Source: Synechococcus elongatus PCC 11801
GTDB taxonomy: Bacteria > Cyanobacteriota > Cyanobacteriia > Synechococcales > Synechococcaceae
NCBI RefSeq assembly: GCF_003846445.2
Contig: NZ_CP030139.2
Span: 682,001-746,000 of the forward strand
Direction: 5' to 3'
Length of the DNA: 64,000 bases
Shown: positions 53,577-62,166 of the stretch, piece by piece
Layout of the letters: each line of letters opens with the position of its first letter
Position numbering within the stretch: position 1 is the stretch's first letter
Notes under the pieces: model-generated
Database searches by the model: none
Told to the model about the DNA's origin: nothing
The model's input: only the letters and a program-made list of their open reading frames with translations
Made by a program: the position numbers and the translations under genes

Positions 53577-54239
53577 ATGACCCCGGCAGAAATATCAGCG
53601 TTGCTCGACTCGGAAGATTACGGCGATCGACTGAAGGCTTTGAATCTGATTCGGGCTCTAGAGCGAGCTGAAGCCTTTGAACTGATCTGTAAGGCAATCG
53701 CGGACAGCAATGCCCGAGTTCGCTATGCCGCTGTCAGTCAGATGGCAAGCCTTGGACATCAGGATCGCGATCGCACACGCACGATTTTGATCGATCGCTT
53801 GGAGAATGATTCCGAGACTGACGTACAAGCTGCTGCTGCTGATGCCTTGGGGGCGCTGCAATTTAGCGATGTCTACCCAGCGCTGGAGGCAGCCTACCAG
53901 CGATCGTCTGACTGGGTGCTGCAGTTCAGTATCGTTGCAACTCTCGGAGAGCTGGGCGATCGCCGAGCTTTTGAGTTGCTGGCTACTGCCCTTGAGTCGC
54001 CAACGGATTTGATTCGCACCGCAGCCGTAGCAGCCCTAGGCGAATTGGGTGATGAGCGCGCCATTCCCTTGCTTCTGCCTTTAACCAGTGATGACGACTG
54101 GCAGATTCGACATCGCTTGGCGCAAGCGCTGCAACGATTCACCCATCCGGACGCCCAAGCTGCTTTAGCAGAACTTTCCCAAGACAAAGCGGCAGCCGTT
54201 GCTGCCGCCGCGCGGGGTGAAGGACTCGAATCTGCCTAG
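53577..54239 (+). CDS. nblB: NblB-like HEAT-repeat protein (phycobilisome degradation / bilin-lyase family)
   Basis: 220 residues made of short alpha-helical HEAT/PBS-lyase repeats, for example RYAAVSQMASLG, QAAAADALGALQ, RTAAVAALGELGDERAIPLL. Size and repeat type match NblB of S. elongatus, a CpcE/F-like protein needed to dismantle phycobilisomes when nutrients run out. The alternative is another HEAT-repeat bilin lyase. It is 6 bases after the CBS gene, and its stop overlaps a small convergent gene. Confidence 0.82.
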   Translation: MTPAEISALLDSEDYGDRLKALNLIRALERAEAFELICKAIADSNARVRYAAVSQMASLGHQDRDRTRTILIDRLENDSETDVQAAAADALGALQFSDVYPALEAAYQRSSDWVLQFSIVATLGELGDRRAFELLATALESPTDLIRTAAVAALGELGDERAIPLLLPLTSDDDWQIRHRLAQALQRFTHPDAQAALAELSQDKAAAVAAAARGEGLESA

Positions 54240-54409
54240 TCCTGGGTTGGAGGAGCGACCTGCTGTTCGAGCTCAGCGATCGCAGCATTGATTCCTGCCA
54301 AACGGGTTTTCAGGTCGTCGCGCATCCAACGCAGGAAGCGTAACTTTCGTGACTTGTACTCCTGTTCTGCCGCTGCACTCGTTTCGCAGCCAAGGAAGAA
54401 GGGCAACAT
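54236..54409 (-). CDS. 57-residue conserved-looking small protein
   Basis: Reads MLPFFLGCETSAAAEQEYKS then RKLRFLRWMRDDLKTRLAGI and NAAIAELEQQVAPPTQD. It is a basic helix followed by a short acidic coiled coil. I recall similar short cyanobacterial proteins with RKLRFLRWMRDDLETRLAG, but no function. The start is ATG at 54409. The stop overlaps the last codons of nblB on the opposite strand. Coding is inferred from amino-acid character and remembered similarity. Confidence 0.65.
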   Translation of the reverse strand: MLPFFLGCETSAAAEQEYKSRKLRFLRWMRDDLKTRLAGINAAIAELEQQVAPPTQD

Positions 54410-54476
54410 GGGCGATTTCTCCGTGCTGATGTAACGGATTATTACGCAACTTGTCTGCGCTGGTTAGCAGCAGAGG

Positions 54477-54836
54477 CTACTTTTGGGCGAGCTGTTGCTG
54501 GAGCGACTGGTACGCCGAATTTTGTGGATCCAGTTTCAGCAAGCGATCGAGATACTCCTGCGCCGTGGTCTTGCGGCCCAGTTGCAGCTCTAGTTGCACG
54601 AGCTGTTCTAGGGCAAAGCGGTTGTTGGGTTCGCGCTCGACCACATTGCGGTAACCCTGAATTTGTTTCAGCAGGTCAGCGCTGACCAGCCCTGCAGTTT
54701 CGGATTCCTGACTGGCTTGCCAACTCGATTGCAGCGCGCCCACAATGCCGACCGCACTGGTGCCGATAAAGGCAATGCCACTGACATAAACCAGCAGAAG
54801 TTTTGCAATTCGGCCTTTGCGATCGCTAGCTGCCAT
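54477..54836 (-). CDS. Membrane-anchored TPR-type protein
   Basis: 119 residues with one N-terminal membrane helix (LLLVYVSGIAFIGTSAVGIVGAL) and a C-terminal TPR-like segment (GYRNVVEREPNNRFALEQLVQLELQLGRKTTAQEYLDRLLKLDPQN). It is common in cyanobacteria and has no assigned function. The same-strand 57-residue gene lies 67 bases downstream. Confidence 0.78.
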   Translation of the reverse strand: MAASDRKGRIAKLLLVYVSGIAFIGTSAVGIVGALQSSWQASQESETAGLVSADLLKQIQGYRNVVEREPNNRFALEQLVQLELQLGRKTTAQEYLDRLLKLDPQNSAYQSLQQQLAQK

Positions 54837-55003
54837 GTCGAGCCTTCCATTCAGTTCGAGAATTTTCCCAAGCTTTGATTGTCTGATAGCGATGTCGAGA
54901 GGCGGAAAACCGTCCTGCGTGCGATCGCCACAGTCGCTATGCTGTAAGCAATCAGCCTCTTGCGGGCCTCTTAAAGCCTGCAGCAGCTCTGGAGAGATTT
55001 TTC

Positions 55004-55732
55004 ATGTCCACCTCGAGCAACTTTCGAGACGCAATTCGTGAGGCCCAGACTAGCGCACTGGTAGGCCCCAGTGTGGTGCGTCGCTCCCTGCCCTTTGTGG
55101 GCGGCGGTCTCATCCTGACCTCTGTCGGTGTTTACGGTGGTTTAGGCATTCTGGGCAGCAATCCTGGCCTGTTTATGCCGCTTTGGATCGGCTCCATCGT
55201 GCTACAGCTGGTGCTGTTCTTCGTTGCCCAAGGCATCGCTTCGCGTGGGAACAACAGCACAGCCCTACCGATTCTGGCCTTGTATGGTCTGGTCACTGGT
55301 TTTTCGTTGACCGGCCTGATCAGCATCGCCCTCGGCAGCGTTGGCATTGGTGGCCTTGGGATTGCAGCTCTCGGCTGCGGCATCACCTTCATCTTGGCCA
55401 GCATTTTCGGGCAAAAAATGTCCGAGTCGACGGGTCAAGCCCTCACCCAGACAGTCACCTTGGGCATTGGCGCCCTGTTCTTGGTGATGTTGGTGCAGCT
55501 AATTGGCGGCATCTTCATCCCGGCACTGCGGGGTGGACTGGAGCTGTTGATCGCCGGTGCTGGCACAGTCTTGTTTATCGGTGCTGCTTTCGTCGACTTT
55601 TATACGCTGCCGCGCACCTATCGCGATGACCAATACTTGGCCGCAGCATTGTCGATGTACTTGACCTACATCAACCTGTTCATCTTCATCCTGCGCTTCC
55701 TGATCGCTATTTCGGGCAGCAGTCGCGACTAG
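55004..55732 (+). CDS. Bax inhibitor-1 / YccA family membrane protein
   Basis: 242-residue protein with seven hydrophobic segments. The family core appears in GLVTGFSLTGLISIAL...FGQKMSESTGQAL and in FVDFYTLPRTYRDDQYLAAALSMYLTYINLFIFILRFL with the paired acidic residues. Homologues leak Ca2+ or interact with membrane proteases. It is a single gene ending at a clear terminator. Confidence 0.9.
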   Translation: MSTSSNFRDAIREAQTSALVGPSVVRRSLPFVGGGLILTSVGVYGGLGILGSNPGLFMPLWIGSIVLQLVLFFVAQGIASRGNNSTALPILALYGLVTGFSLTGLISIALGSVGIGGLGIAALGCGITFILASIFGQKMSESTGQALTQTVTLGIGALFLVMLVQLIGGIFIPALRGGLELLIAGAGTVLFIGAAFVDFYTLPRTYRDDQYLAAALSMYLTYINLFIFILRFLIAISGSSRD

Positions 55733-55776
55733 GCTACGATCGCCCATTTAGGGCTCTACCACTTCCTAATAGTTGC

Positions 55777-55809
55777 AAAGGCCAAGTCCTGAGTGGACCT
55801 GGCCTTTTT
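55777..55809 (+). terminator. Intrinsic terminator after the Bax inhibitor-1 gene
   Basis: AAAGGCCAAGTCC pairs with GGACCTGGCCTTT (one mismatch), then TT. Confidence 0.9.
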
Positions 55810-55912
55810 GCTATCGCAAGCAGAGCATTTTCAGGCTGAGTTCAAGTCTTTACCCCATCCTTTGGGCAAGGGGCGGATGCCCCTGACCTCACCAGTATTC
55901 AGCTTGTAAGGC

Positions 55913-56479
55913 TTAAAACTGGTTGGTTTCATTCGGTGACTGTTCAGCCCCGCCCGGCGATAGGAAGAGATTCTGCGCTGCATCGTTCTGATAGACGCAG
56001 TTCACCGCCGGTTTACTGCGCAGCGTGCCTGTATAGGCAAAGGTATTCATCCGGTTTTTGCAGTCGCGGACATCGTTGCTGCTGACTGCCCCCTGTTGTT
56101 CCAGCACTGCCCAGTTATTGCGGCGAATCACACAGCCAGGTTGCATCACAGGCTGCGAAACATAGACGCTAAACGGGTTGAGCGTCATGAAGACCCGCAT
56201 ATCCATGGCGACGGCACTGGCACCGTACTGGACACAGATATCGCGATCGGGGGCTTGTTGGTCCAGTGCTTCCCGCGAGACGACGTTCTCCGGCGAGAAG
56301 CTGAGGTTCGAGGTGATCACCGAGCCAATGCCAATTCCGATGATCAACACCCCGCCCAGAATCGACAGCGTCATCAAGTCAAACGGATTTTTGCCCTTGT
56401 CCTGTGGCGGCTGGGGCGATCGGCTCGGCGGCTCTGAATAGCGGCTCGGGTAGGAAGGAGGAGAAGGACGGCGTCGCAT
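55913..56479 (-). CDS. DUF3172-like membrane protein
   Basis: 188 residues. A basic Pro/Ser-rich N-terminus (RRRPSPPSYPSRYSEPP) precedes one membrane helix (LMTLSILGGVLIIGIGIGSVI) and an extracytoplasmic domain with CVQYGASAVAMDMRVFMTLNPFSVYVSQP and several Cys. It matches what I recall of the cyanobacterial DUF3172 family, function unknown. ATG at 56479 (MRRRPSP) rather than the codon 18 bases upstream. Confidence 0.75.
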   Translation of the reverse strand: MRRRPSPPSYPSRYSEPPSRSPQPPQDKGKNPFDLMTLSILGGVLIIGIGIGSVITSNLSFSPENVVSREALDQQAPDRDICVQYGASAVAMDMRVFMTLNPFSVYVSQPVMQPGCVIRRNNWAVLEQQGAVSSNDVRDCKNRMNTFAYTGTLRSKPAVNCVYQNDAAQNLFLSPGGAEQSPNETNQF

Positions 56480-56579
56480 GCAAAGCCTCGTTGGCAACTG
56501 CAGGAAGGTGAGGGTGCGACCAAAAACGCACCGTATCCTGATCTGAGTACTGGTTTAGCACGATTGTTCCCGGAACCTC

Positions 56580-57395
56580 ATGGCTCCTCTCCTCGCTTCA
56601 ATCACAACGCCGCGATCGCCCTTGGCTCTGATCTGGCAAGACAGCCTAACCGTGTTCTGGGGAGACTGGCTCGATCTGCGGGTTCGCGTCACCCAGATCG
56701 TTTCCTCTGGTTTAGTCTCGCCCCTAATCTATATCGTTGCCTTTGGCTTTGGCTTAGGTAGTTCCTTGCGCCCCGGCTCTGGTTTGCCAGAGGGATACAA
56801 CAGCTATTTGGAATTCATCCTGCCGGGGATGGTGGCGCTGTCATCGATGGCAATTAGCTTTGGCGGCACCACTTTTTCGATCTGTGGCGAGCGACTATTC
56901 AGCAAAACCTTTGAGGAAACGCTGCTGCTGCCGGTTCATCCGCTGGCATTGCACATTGGCAAGATGATCGCGGGCGTTGTGCGCGGACTACTGACCTCCG
57001 TCTCCTTGCTGGCGATCGCGATTTTAGCGACGGGGAGCTGGGGCTTCCTGCATCCGCTCTTTCTGCTGACACTGGTCCTGAACTGTGCCACTTTCGCTGG
57101 CATTGGTGTCTTGGTTGGCCTGCGGGTCAAGTCTTTGGAGACTGTCGGCCTCTACAACAACTTCTTGATTGTGCCGATGTCGTTTTTAGGGGCAACCTTC
57201 TTCGATCCGGCACAACTGCCGATCGCCCTTAAAGCAGCGGTCTATCTGATGCCCCTGACCTATACCAATTTGGGATTGCGCGCTGCCGCCTACAATCCTG
57301 CCGAATATCCGTGGTACAGCCTGGTGATCCTGGTGCTGTTAGCGACAAGTTTGGCTGCCTTGGGTGCCAAGCAGTTTGCTAGCCAGCAAGACTAA
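56580..57395 (+). CDS. ABC-2 type transporter permease
   Basis: 271-residue membrane protein with six hydrophobic segments. YLEFILPGMVALSSMAISFGGTTFSICGERLFSKTFEETLLLPVHP and PMSFLGATFFDPAQLPIALKAAVYLMPLTYT are typical of the DrrB/NodJ-like ABC-2 family. The substrate may be a polysaccharide, lipid or drug. No ATPase gene is adjacent, so its partner is encoded elsewhere. trpS begins 66 bases later. Confidence 0.87.
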   Translation: MAPLLASITTPRSPLALIWQDSLTVFWGDWLDLRVRVTQIVSSGLVSPLIYIVAFGFGLGSSLRPGSGLPEGYNSYLEFILPGMVALSSMAISFGGTTFSICGERLFSKTFEETLLLPVHPLALHIGKMIAGVVRGLLTSVSLLAIAILATGSWGFLHPLFLLTLVLNCATFAGIGVLVGLRVKSLETVGLYNNFLIVPMSFLGATFFDPAQLPIALKAAVYLMPLTYTNLGLRAAAYNPAEYPWYSLVILVLLATSLAALGAKQFASQQD

Positions 57396-57461
57396 GGCGC
57401 GGGCGCAGGGAGATCCTCAGGCACAATAGTCCTTTGTAGCCATTTGGACTCTGCCTGCCCC

Positions 57462-58475
57462 ATGGGGAAGCCCCGCGTTCTTTCCGGTGTTCAACCGACC
57501 GGCAACTTGCACCTCGGCAACTATCTCGGGGCGATTCGGAATTGGGTCGAAGGTCAGCAGCAGTACGACAACTTTTTCTGTGTGGTCGATCTGCACGCAA
57601 TCACGGTTCCCCACGACCCAACCACGCTGGCTGAGAACACCTATCGCACGGCAGCGCTCTATTTGGCCTGTGGCATCGATCTCAGTTGCTCGACGATTTT
57701 TGTGCAGTCCCATGTCTCAGCGCACAGTGAGCTGACTTGGCTGCTGAACTGCGTGACGCCCCTGAACTGGCTGGAAGGCATGATTCAGTTCAAGGAAAAA
57801 GCGCTGAAACAAGGAGAGAACGTCTCGACGGGGCTCTTGGATTACCCCGTGCTGATGGCAGCGGATATTCTGCTCTACGATGCCGATCGCGTCCCGGTGG
57901 GCGAAGACCAAAAGCAACACTTAGAGTTGACCCGCGACATTGCGGTTCGCATCAATCACCTGTTTGGGCGCGACGAAACGCCAGTCTTCAAGTTGCCGGA
58001 GCCCTTGATTCCTAAGGCAGGGGCACGGGTGATGAGCCTGACCGATGGCACCAAGAAAATGTCGAAGTCAGATCCGACGGAACTGAGCCGGATTAACCTG
58101 CTGGATCCGCCCGAGCTGATTGAGAAGAAGATCAAGCGCTGTAAGACCGATCCGCAGCGCGGGCTGGAATTTGATAACCCCGATCGCCCCGAGTGTAATA
58201 ACCTGTTGAGCCTCTACGCGATCCTGAGTGGCCGTAGTCGCGAGACTGTTGCCGCAGAATGTGCCGACATGGGCTGGGGGCAATTCAAACCGCTGTTGGC
58301 AGAAGCGGCGATCGAGGCCCTGCGTCCGATCCAGACCAAATACGACGAAGTGCGATCGGAGCCAGGCTATTTGGATAGTGTGCTGAAGCAAGGCCGAGAA
58401 CGGGCCAGTGAAGTGGCGAATGCTACCTTGCGCCGTGTCCAAGATGCCCTTGGTTTTAGTCGGCCCGTGGCATGA
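57462..58475 (+). CDS. trpS: Tryptophanyl-tRNA synthetase
   Basis: 337-residue class I synthetase charging tRNA-Trp. SGVQPTGNLHLGNYLGAIRNW contains the HIGH-equivalent GNLHLGNY and KMSKSDP the KMSKS loop; AADILLYDADRVPVGEDQKQHLEL is highly conserved. ATG at 57462 gives MGKPRVLSG. Its stop overlaps metF by 4 bases (ATGA). Confidence 0.97.
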   Translation: MGKPRVLSGVQPTGNLHLGNYLGAIRNWVEGQQQYDNFFCVVDLHAITVPHDPTTLAENTYRTAALYLACGIDLSCSTIFVQSHVSAHSELTWLLNCVTPLNWLEGMIQFKEKALKQGENVSTGLLDYPVLMAADILLYDADRVPVGEDQKQHLELTRDIAVRINHLFGRDETPVFKLPEPLIPKAGARVMSLTDGTKKMSKSDPTELSRINLLDPPELIEKKIKRCKTDPQRGLEFDNPDRPECNNLLSLYAILSGRSRETVAAECADMGWGQFKPLLAEAAIEALRPIQTKYDEVRSEPGYLDSVLKQGRERASEVANATLRRVQDALGFSRPVA

Positions 58476-59404
58476 ACATGCGTCGTTTTCGCGAAGCGGT
58501 CGCCGCTGGTGAGTTTTTAATCACCGCTGAGGTAGCGCCACCCAAGGGAGCCGATCCCAGTGGCATGCTTGTCCATGCGGAACTGCTGCGATCGCGCGTC
58601 CATGCCATCAACATCACCGATGGCAGTCGCGCCGTGATGCGGATGTCCTCCCTCGCTGCGACGGTGTTGCTGCGCCAGCGGGGCATTGAGCCAATCTGCC
58701 AAGTTGCTTGCCGCGATCGCAATCGCATTGCCCTACAAGCCGATCTCCTCGGGGCGCAAGCCCTCGGTCTGGACAATATCTTGGCGCTGACGGGTGACCC
58801 GGTCAAAGCCGGCGATAGTCCTGAAGCGCGGCCAGTGTTTGAGCTGGAATCCGTGCGATTGCTGCAGTTGATCCAGAAGCTGAACGGTGGACTAGATATC
58901 CACGACAAGCCGCTGCCGGATGGTGCCAGTGATCTGTTTGCAGGCGCAGCCGTCGATCCACAACTCAAGAGCTGGTCGGGGCTGGAACGCCGTTTTTGGC
59001 GCAAGGTGGACTCGGGCGCGCAGTTCTTTCAGAGCCAGCTAATCTGCGATTTCGATCGCCTCGATCGCTTCATGGAGCAGATCGCACGGCCTAGCGGTCG
59101 CCCTGTACTGGCCGGTATCTTCCTACTCAAGTCCGCCAAAAACGCGGAGTTTATCAATCGCAATGTGCCAGGAGTGCAGATTCCCCAGACGATCATCGAT
59201 CGCCTCGCAGCAGCAGCGGATCCACTGGCAGAAGGGATTGCGATCGCGGCTGAACAGGTTCGTTGGGCTCAGCAACTTTGCCAAGGCGTGCATCTAATGG
59301 CAGTCCGGCGGGAAGACTTGATTCCAGCCATTCTCGATCAAGCTGGGATTGCACCACTGCAACCCACGAGCGATCGCCAACCATCGACTCTGCTTATGCC
59401 ATAG
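58472..59404 (+). CDS. metF: Methylenetetrahydrofolate reductase family protein
   Basis: 310-residue flavoprotein-type TIM barrel. FLITAEVAPPKGADPSG, HAINITDGSRAVMRMSS, QVACRDRNRIALQADLLGA and NILALTGDPVKAGDSP are the MTHFR family signature. It should reduce methylene-THF to methyl-THF for methionine synthesis. The sequence belongs to the shorter, NADH-oxidising or ferredoxin-linked branch, so the electron donor is unsure. It overlaps trpS and precedes cmpR by 69 bases. Confidence 0.87.
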   Translation: MNMRRFREAVAAGEFLITAEVAPPKGADPSGMLVHAELLRSRVHAINITDGSRAVMRMSSLAATVLLRQRGIEPICQVACRDRNRIALQADLLGAQALGLDNILALTGDPVKAGDSPEARPVFELESVRLLQLIQKLNGGLDIHDKPLPDGASDLFAGAAVDPQLKSWSGLERRFWRKVDSGAQFFQSQLICDFDRLDRFMEQIARPSGRPVLAGIFLLKSAKNAEFINRNVPGVQIPQTIIDRLAAAADPLAEGIAIAAEQVRWAQQLCQGVHLMAVRREDLIPAILDQAGIAPLQPTSDRQPSTLLMP

Positions 59405-59473
59405 ATATATAGAGAAAATTCTTAGAAACGTGAATTAAAGATAGACTTGAGTCTATCGAATGGTGATTAGGTT

Positions 59474-60454
59474 GTGAAAAATCTGACGCTGCACCAGCTC
59501 AAAGTGTTTGAAGCCGCTGCCCGCCATAGTAGCTTCACCCGCGCGGCAGAAGAGCTGTATTTGACCCAGCCCACAGTCTCCATTCAGGTCAAACAACTGA
59601 CCAAAGCAGTCGGTCTGCCGCTTTTTGAGCAAATTGGTAAGCGGCTCTACCTCACAGAAGCAGGACGTCAGCTCTACAAAACAACCCGGCAGGTGTTCGA
59701 GCAGCTCGAACAGCTCGACATGACGATCGCTGACCTGCAAGGCATGAAACAGGGTCAGCTACGTCTCGCAGTCATCACCACGGCCAAGTACTTTATTCCC
59801 CGCTTGATCGGACCCTTTTGCCAGCGCTACCCCGGCATCAATGTCTCTCTCAAGGTGACCAACCATGAGGGTCTCGTCAATCGGATCAATGACAACCTTG
59901 ACGATCTCTACGTGCTCAGCCGTCCCCCCAGTGGACTAGATATCACTGTACAGCCCTTCCTCGATAACCCCCTTGTTGTCGTAGGCCCAGCAACGCATCC
60001 CCTCGCGAAGCAGCGAGGCATTTCCCTCGAGCGCATCGCACAAGAGCCGTTTATTCTGCGGGAACGGGGGTCGGGGACTCGGGAAGCAGCGGAACAGCTA
60101 TTTGCTGCCCATAACCTCAATTTGAATGTCAAGCTCGACCTCGGTAGCAACGAAGCAATTAAGCAAGCCATTCTCGGGGGCTTAGGACTCGCGGTGCTGT
60201 CTTATCACACCCTGACCTCAGCGGGTGCAACGCCGGAATTAGTGATGTTTGAGGTTGAAGGATTCCCCATCCATCGCCAGTGGCATGCCGTTTATCCAGC
60301 CGGTAAGCAACTCTCGACTGTCGCTGCAACTTTTTTGGATTACCTCCTCACAGAAAGCCAGCGGATCGCAGCAGATATTCAAATTCCTGAAGCAAGCGCA
60401 AGCGTGATCGCAGCAGATAATCCTGAAAATCCTGAGCCTCTGCTTGAGGTCTAA
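59474..60454 (+). CDS. cmpR: LysR-type regulator, CmpR/RbcR group
   Basis: 326-residue LysR regulator. The N-terminal HTH is MKNLTLHQLKVFEAAARHSS then FTRAAEELYLTQPTVSIQVK, and the effector domain contains AVITTAKYFIPRLIGPF and RERGSGTREAAEQLF. From memory it is almost identical to CmpR of S. elongatus, which activates bicarbonate uptake (cmp) genes under low CO2 and responds to 2-phosphoglycolate or RuBP. RbcR is the alternative. The cmp operon is not adjacent, so it acts in trans. Confidence 0.85.
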   Translation: MKNLTLHQLKVFEAAARHSSFTRAAEELYLTQPTVSIQVKQLTKAVGLPLFEQIGKRLYLTEAGRQLYKTTRQVFEQLEQLDMTIADLQGMKQGQLRLAVITTAKYFIPRLIGPFCQRYPGINVSLKVTNHEGLVNRINDNLDDLYVLSRPPSGLDITVQPFLDNPLVVVGPATHPLAKQRGISLERIAQEPFILRERGSGTREAAEQLFAAHNLNLNVKLDLGSNEAIKQAILGGLGLAVLSYHTLTSAGATPELVMFEVEGFPIHRQWHAVYPAGKQLSTVAATFLDYLLTESQRIAADIQIPEASASVIAADNPENPEPLLEV

Positions 60455-60939
60455 CTGGCAACAGAGGACAAAGCTGCACTCCTCATCGGCCGCTGACAGT
60501 CTGTGGAGTGAGTTGCTTAGTGGTGGGCGATCGCTGAATTCAGGTGCTGACGACCTTGCCGTACCAGAGCGGCGGTCACTGGCAGTTGATGGCTGACAGA
60601 GTTTAAGGGAAGATCACCCACTCTCAGGCAAAAGAGACTCAGCTTCAAAAACTTGAGAGCACCACCACTCATTTCCAGTAGTCGGGCATAACTGCGATCG
60701 CAGGAGGGTTATTCAGCCGTTGAGGACGGAATAGTTCGACTTAGCCGAACTTGGCAGGAATCGCCCGAAATTTCAGCTTTAGCAACGCTTTTCAGTCACG
60801 GTTTTTGCGGGAGTATCAAGGATTATTGCAGTTCATAGCGCTCCCCGAATCCCCTTCGTACGGTGGGTTTAGAGAGCGGCGGCAAGCCCCCCCTAGGATG
60901 CCCAAGTTCTCCTTGCCTCACACAATCCTCGGAGGCCCC
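60455..60939. other. Long leader region between cmpR and sigF
   Basis: About 485 bases without a gene. It contains the glycine-riboswitch-like segment listed separately; nothing else is recognised. GGAGG at 60931-60935 is the sigma factor's ribosome site. An open frame from 60751 runs into sigF but lacks family similarity before residue 64. Confidence 0.5.
60591..60642 (+). promoter_or_regulatory. Glycine-riboswitch-like segment
   Basis: ACTCTCAGGCAAAAG (60619-60633) is the conserved 3' core of the glycine aptamer. It is enclosed by GCTGA/TCAGC and an inner AGAGT/ACTCT stem. The CACCGAAGG element of a full aptamer is not visible, so this may be a degenerate or coincidental match. Confidence 0.25.
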
Positions 60940-61758
60940 ATGATGGTGAACTCAGCAGCGTTACGGACCCGAGGGATGGAATTGCTGGTCGCCTACGCTG
61001 AGAATCCCAGCATTGCCCTCCGCAATCAAATCGTGCAGTTGAATCTCGGGCTCGTTCGCAAAATTGCCCACCGCTTGAGCCGTCAGTGCTCGGAGCCCTA
61101 TGAAGACCTTGAGCAGATTGGCTTTCTGGGGTTAATTCGAGCGATCGAGCGATTTCAGCCCCATCAGGGCTGTGCCTTTAGCTCCTTTGCCGTGCCTTAC
61201 ATTCGCGGTGAAATCCTCCACTTTTTACGCGATAGCTGCCATAGTGTCCGCATCCCGCGCCGCTGGCAGGAACTCCAGCGTCAAGGCCAGCATCTGCGCG
61301 AAGCCCTGCGCCATGAGTGGGGGCGTGCCCCCACTGAACAAGAGCTGGCCTCGGCATTGAACCTGTCCATGACGGAGTGGCAGGAAATTCATCTCGCCCG
61401 CCGCAATCGTCTGCCGATGAGTCTCGATGCCACCCTCAATCAAGCGGGGGATTCCTCGGTCACGTTAGTGGAAACGCTACCGGATAACAGTCAGCAGTGG
61501 CAGCAGGCAGCCCTCGAAGAACGTCAGCAGTTAATCGAGGCGATCGGGCAACTGGAGGAAAAGGCTCGAACAGCGATTGAGTCAGTCTACTTGCGGGGAT
61601 TGACCCGTAAAGAGGCAGCTCAACAGTTTGGCATTAGTCCTATGACGATCACGCGCCGGATCAATCGCGGCGTTCAAAAAATCGCTGAACATCTAGAACG
61701 GATGGCCAACGAGTCCTCGATTCAGCCTCAGAACGACTCTCGATCAGCGGCGTTGTAA
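60940..61758 (+). CDS. sigF: Group 3 RNA polymerase sigma factor, SigF type
   Basis: 272-residue sigma-70 family protein. Region 2 includes LVRKIAHRLSRQCSEPYEDLEQIGFLGLIRAIERF and GCAFSSFAVPYIRGEILHFLRD. Region 3 is EWGRAPTEQELASALNLS, and region 4 the HTH GLTRKEAAQQFGISPMTITRRINRGV. This matches cyanobacterial SigF, which controls pili, motility and stress genes. GGAGG precedes two consecutive ATGs at 60940 and 60943; either may be used. Its 3' end overlaps the convergent DUF4332 gene by 15 bases. Confidence 0.9.
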   Translation: MMVNSAALRTRGMELLVAYAENPSIALRNQIVQLNLGLVRKIAHRLSRQCSEPYEDLEQIGFLGLIRAIERFQPHQGCAFSSFAVPYIRGEILHFLRDSCHSVRIPRRWQELQRQGQHLREALRHEWGRAPTEQELASALNLSMTEWQEIHLARRNRLPMSLDATLNQAGDSSVTLVETLPDNSQQWQQAALEERQQLIEAIGQLEEKARTAIESVYLRGLTRKEAAQQFGISPMTITRRINRGVQKIAEHLERMANESSIQPQNDSRSAAL

Positions 61759-62166
61759 ATACTGCTGAGCTTCACGGATCCAGCGATCGACTTGTCCAAG
61801 CGTCGGAGCTGGACTGCGATCGCCCAGAAGCGATCGCTGGAGACGATGCAGGCGTTGATGCAGTTGCGGCGGACTTTGGATCGCGAGCATTTGCAGGCTG
61901 CCAATACCTGTGTGCAACAGCACGCCACACCAGCGATGGTTCACAGACGGAAGGTGCGAGAGCTGCGCTAGGGCTTGCCATTTTCGTAGGCGCTGCACTG
62001 GCTGGCGTAGTTTTTGAGCCAATTCCATCTGCTCTGCTTCCGATCGCAGTTGGAGTAAATCTCTACTGGAGTGCAGGCCCAGCGCCGCTAACTGCTGGCG
62101 ATCGCGATCACTGAGACCGGGGAGCTGCGTCAGCGGCCAACCCTGATCCGGTACAGACTCAGCCAT
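61744..62166 (-). CDS. DUF4332 protein
   Basis: 140 residues with two helix-hairpin-helix-like repeats. LTQLPGLSDRDRQQLAALGLHSSRDLLQL and WCGVLLHTGIGSLQMLAIQSPPQLHQRL fit the DUF4332 family of likely nucleic-acid-binding proteins. ATG at 62166 overlaps the ycf51 stop by 8 bases, so it is in one operon with ycf51 and sufU. Confidence 0.83.
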   Translation of the reverse strand: MAESVPDQGWPLTQLPGLSDRDRQQLAALGLHSSRDLLQLRSEAEQMELAQKLRQPVQRLRKWQALAQLSHLPSVNHRWCGVLLHTGIGSLQMLAIQSPPQLHQRLHRLQRSLLGDRSPAPTLGQVDRWIREAQQYLQRR

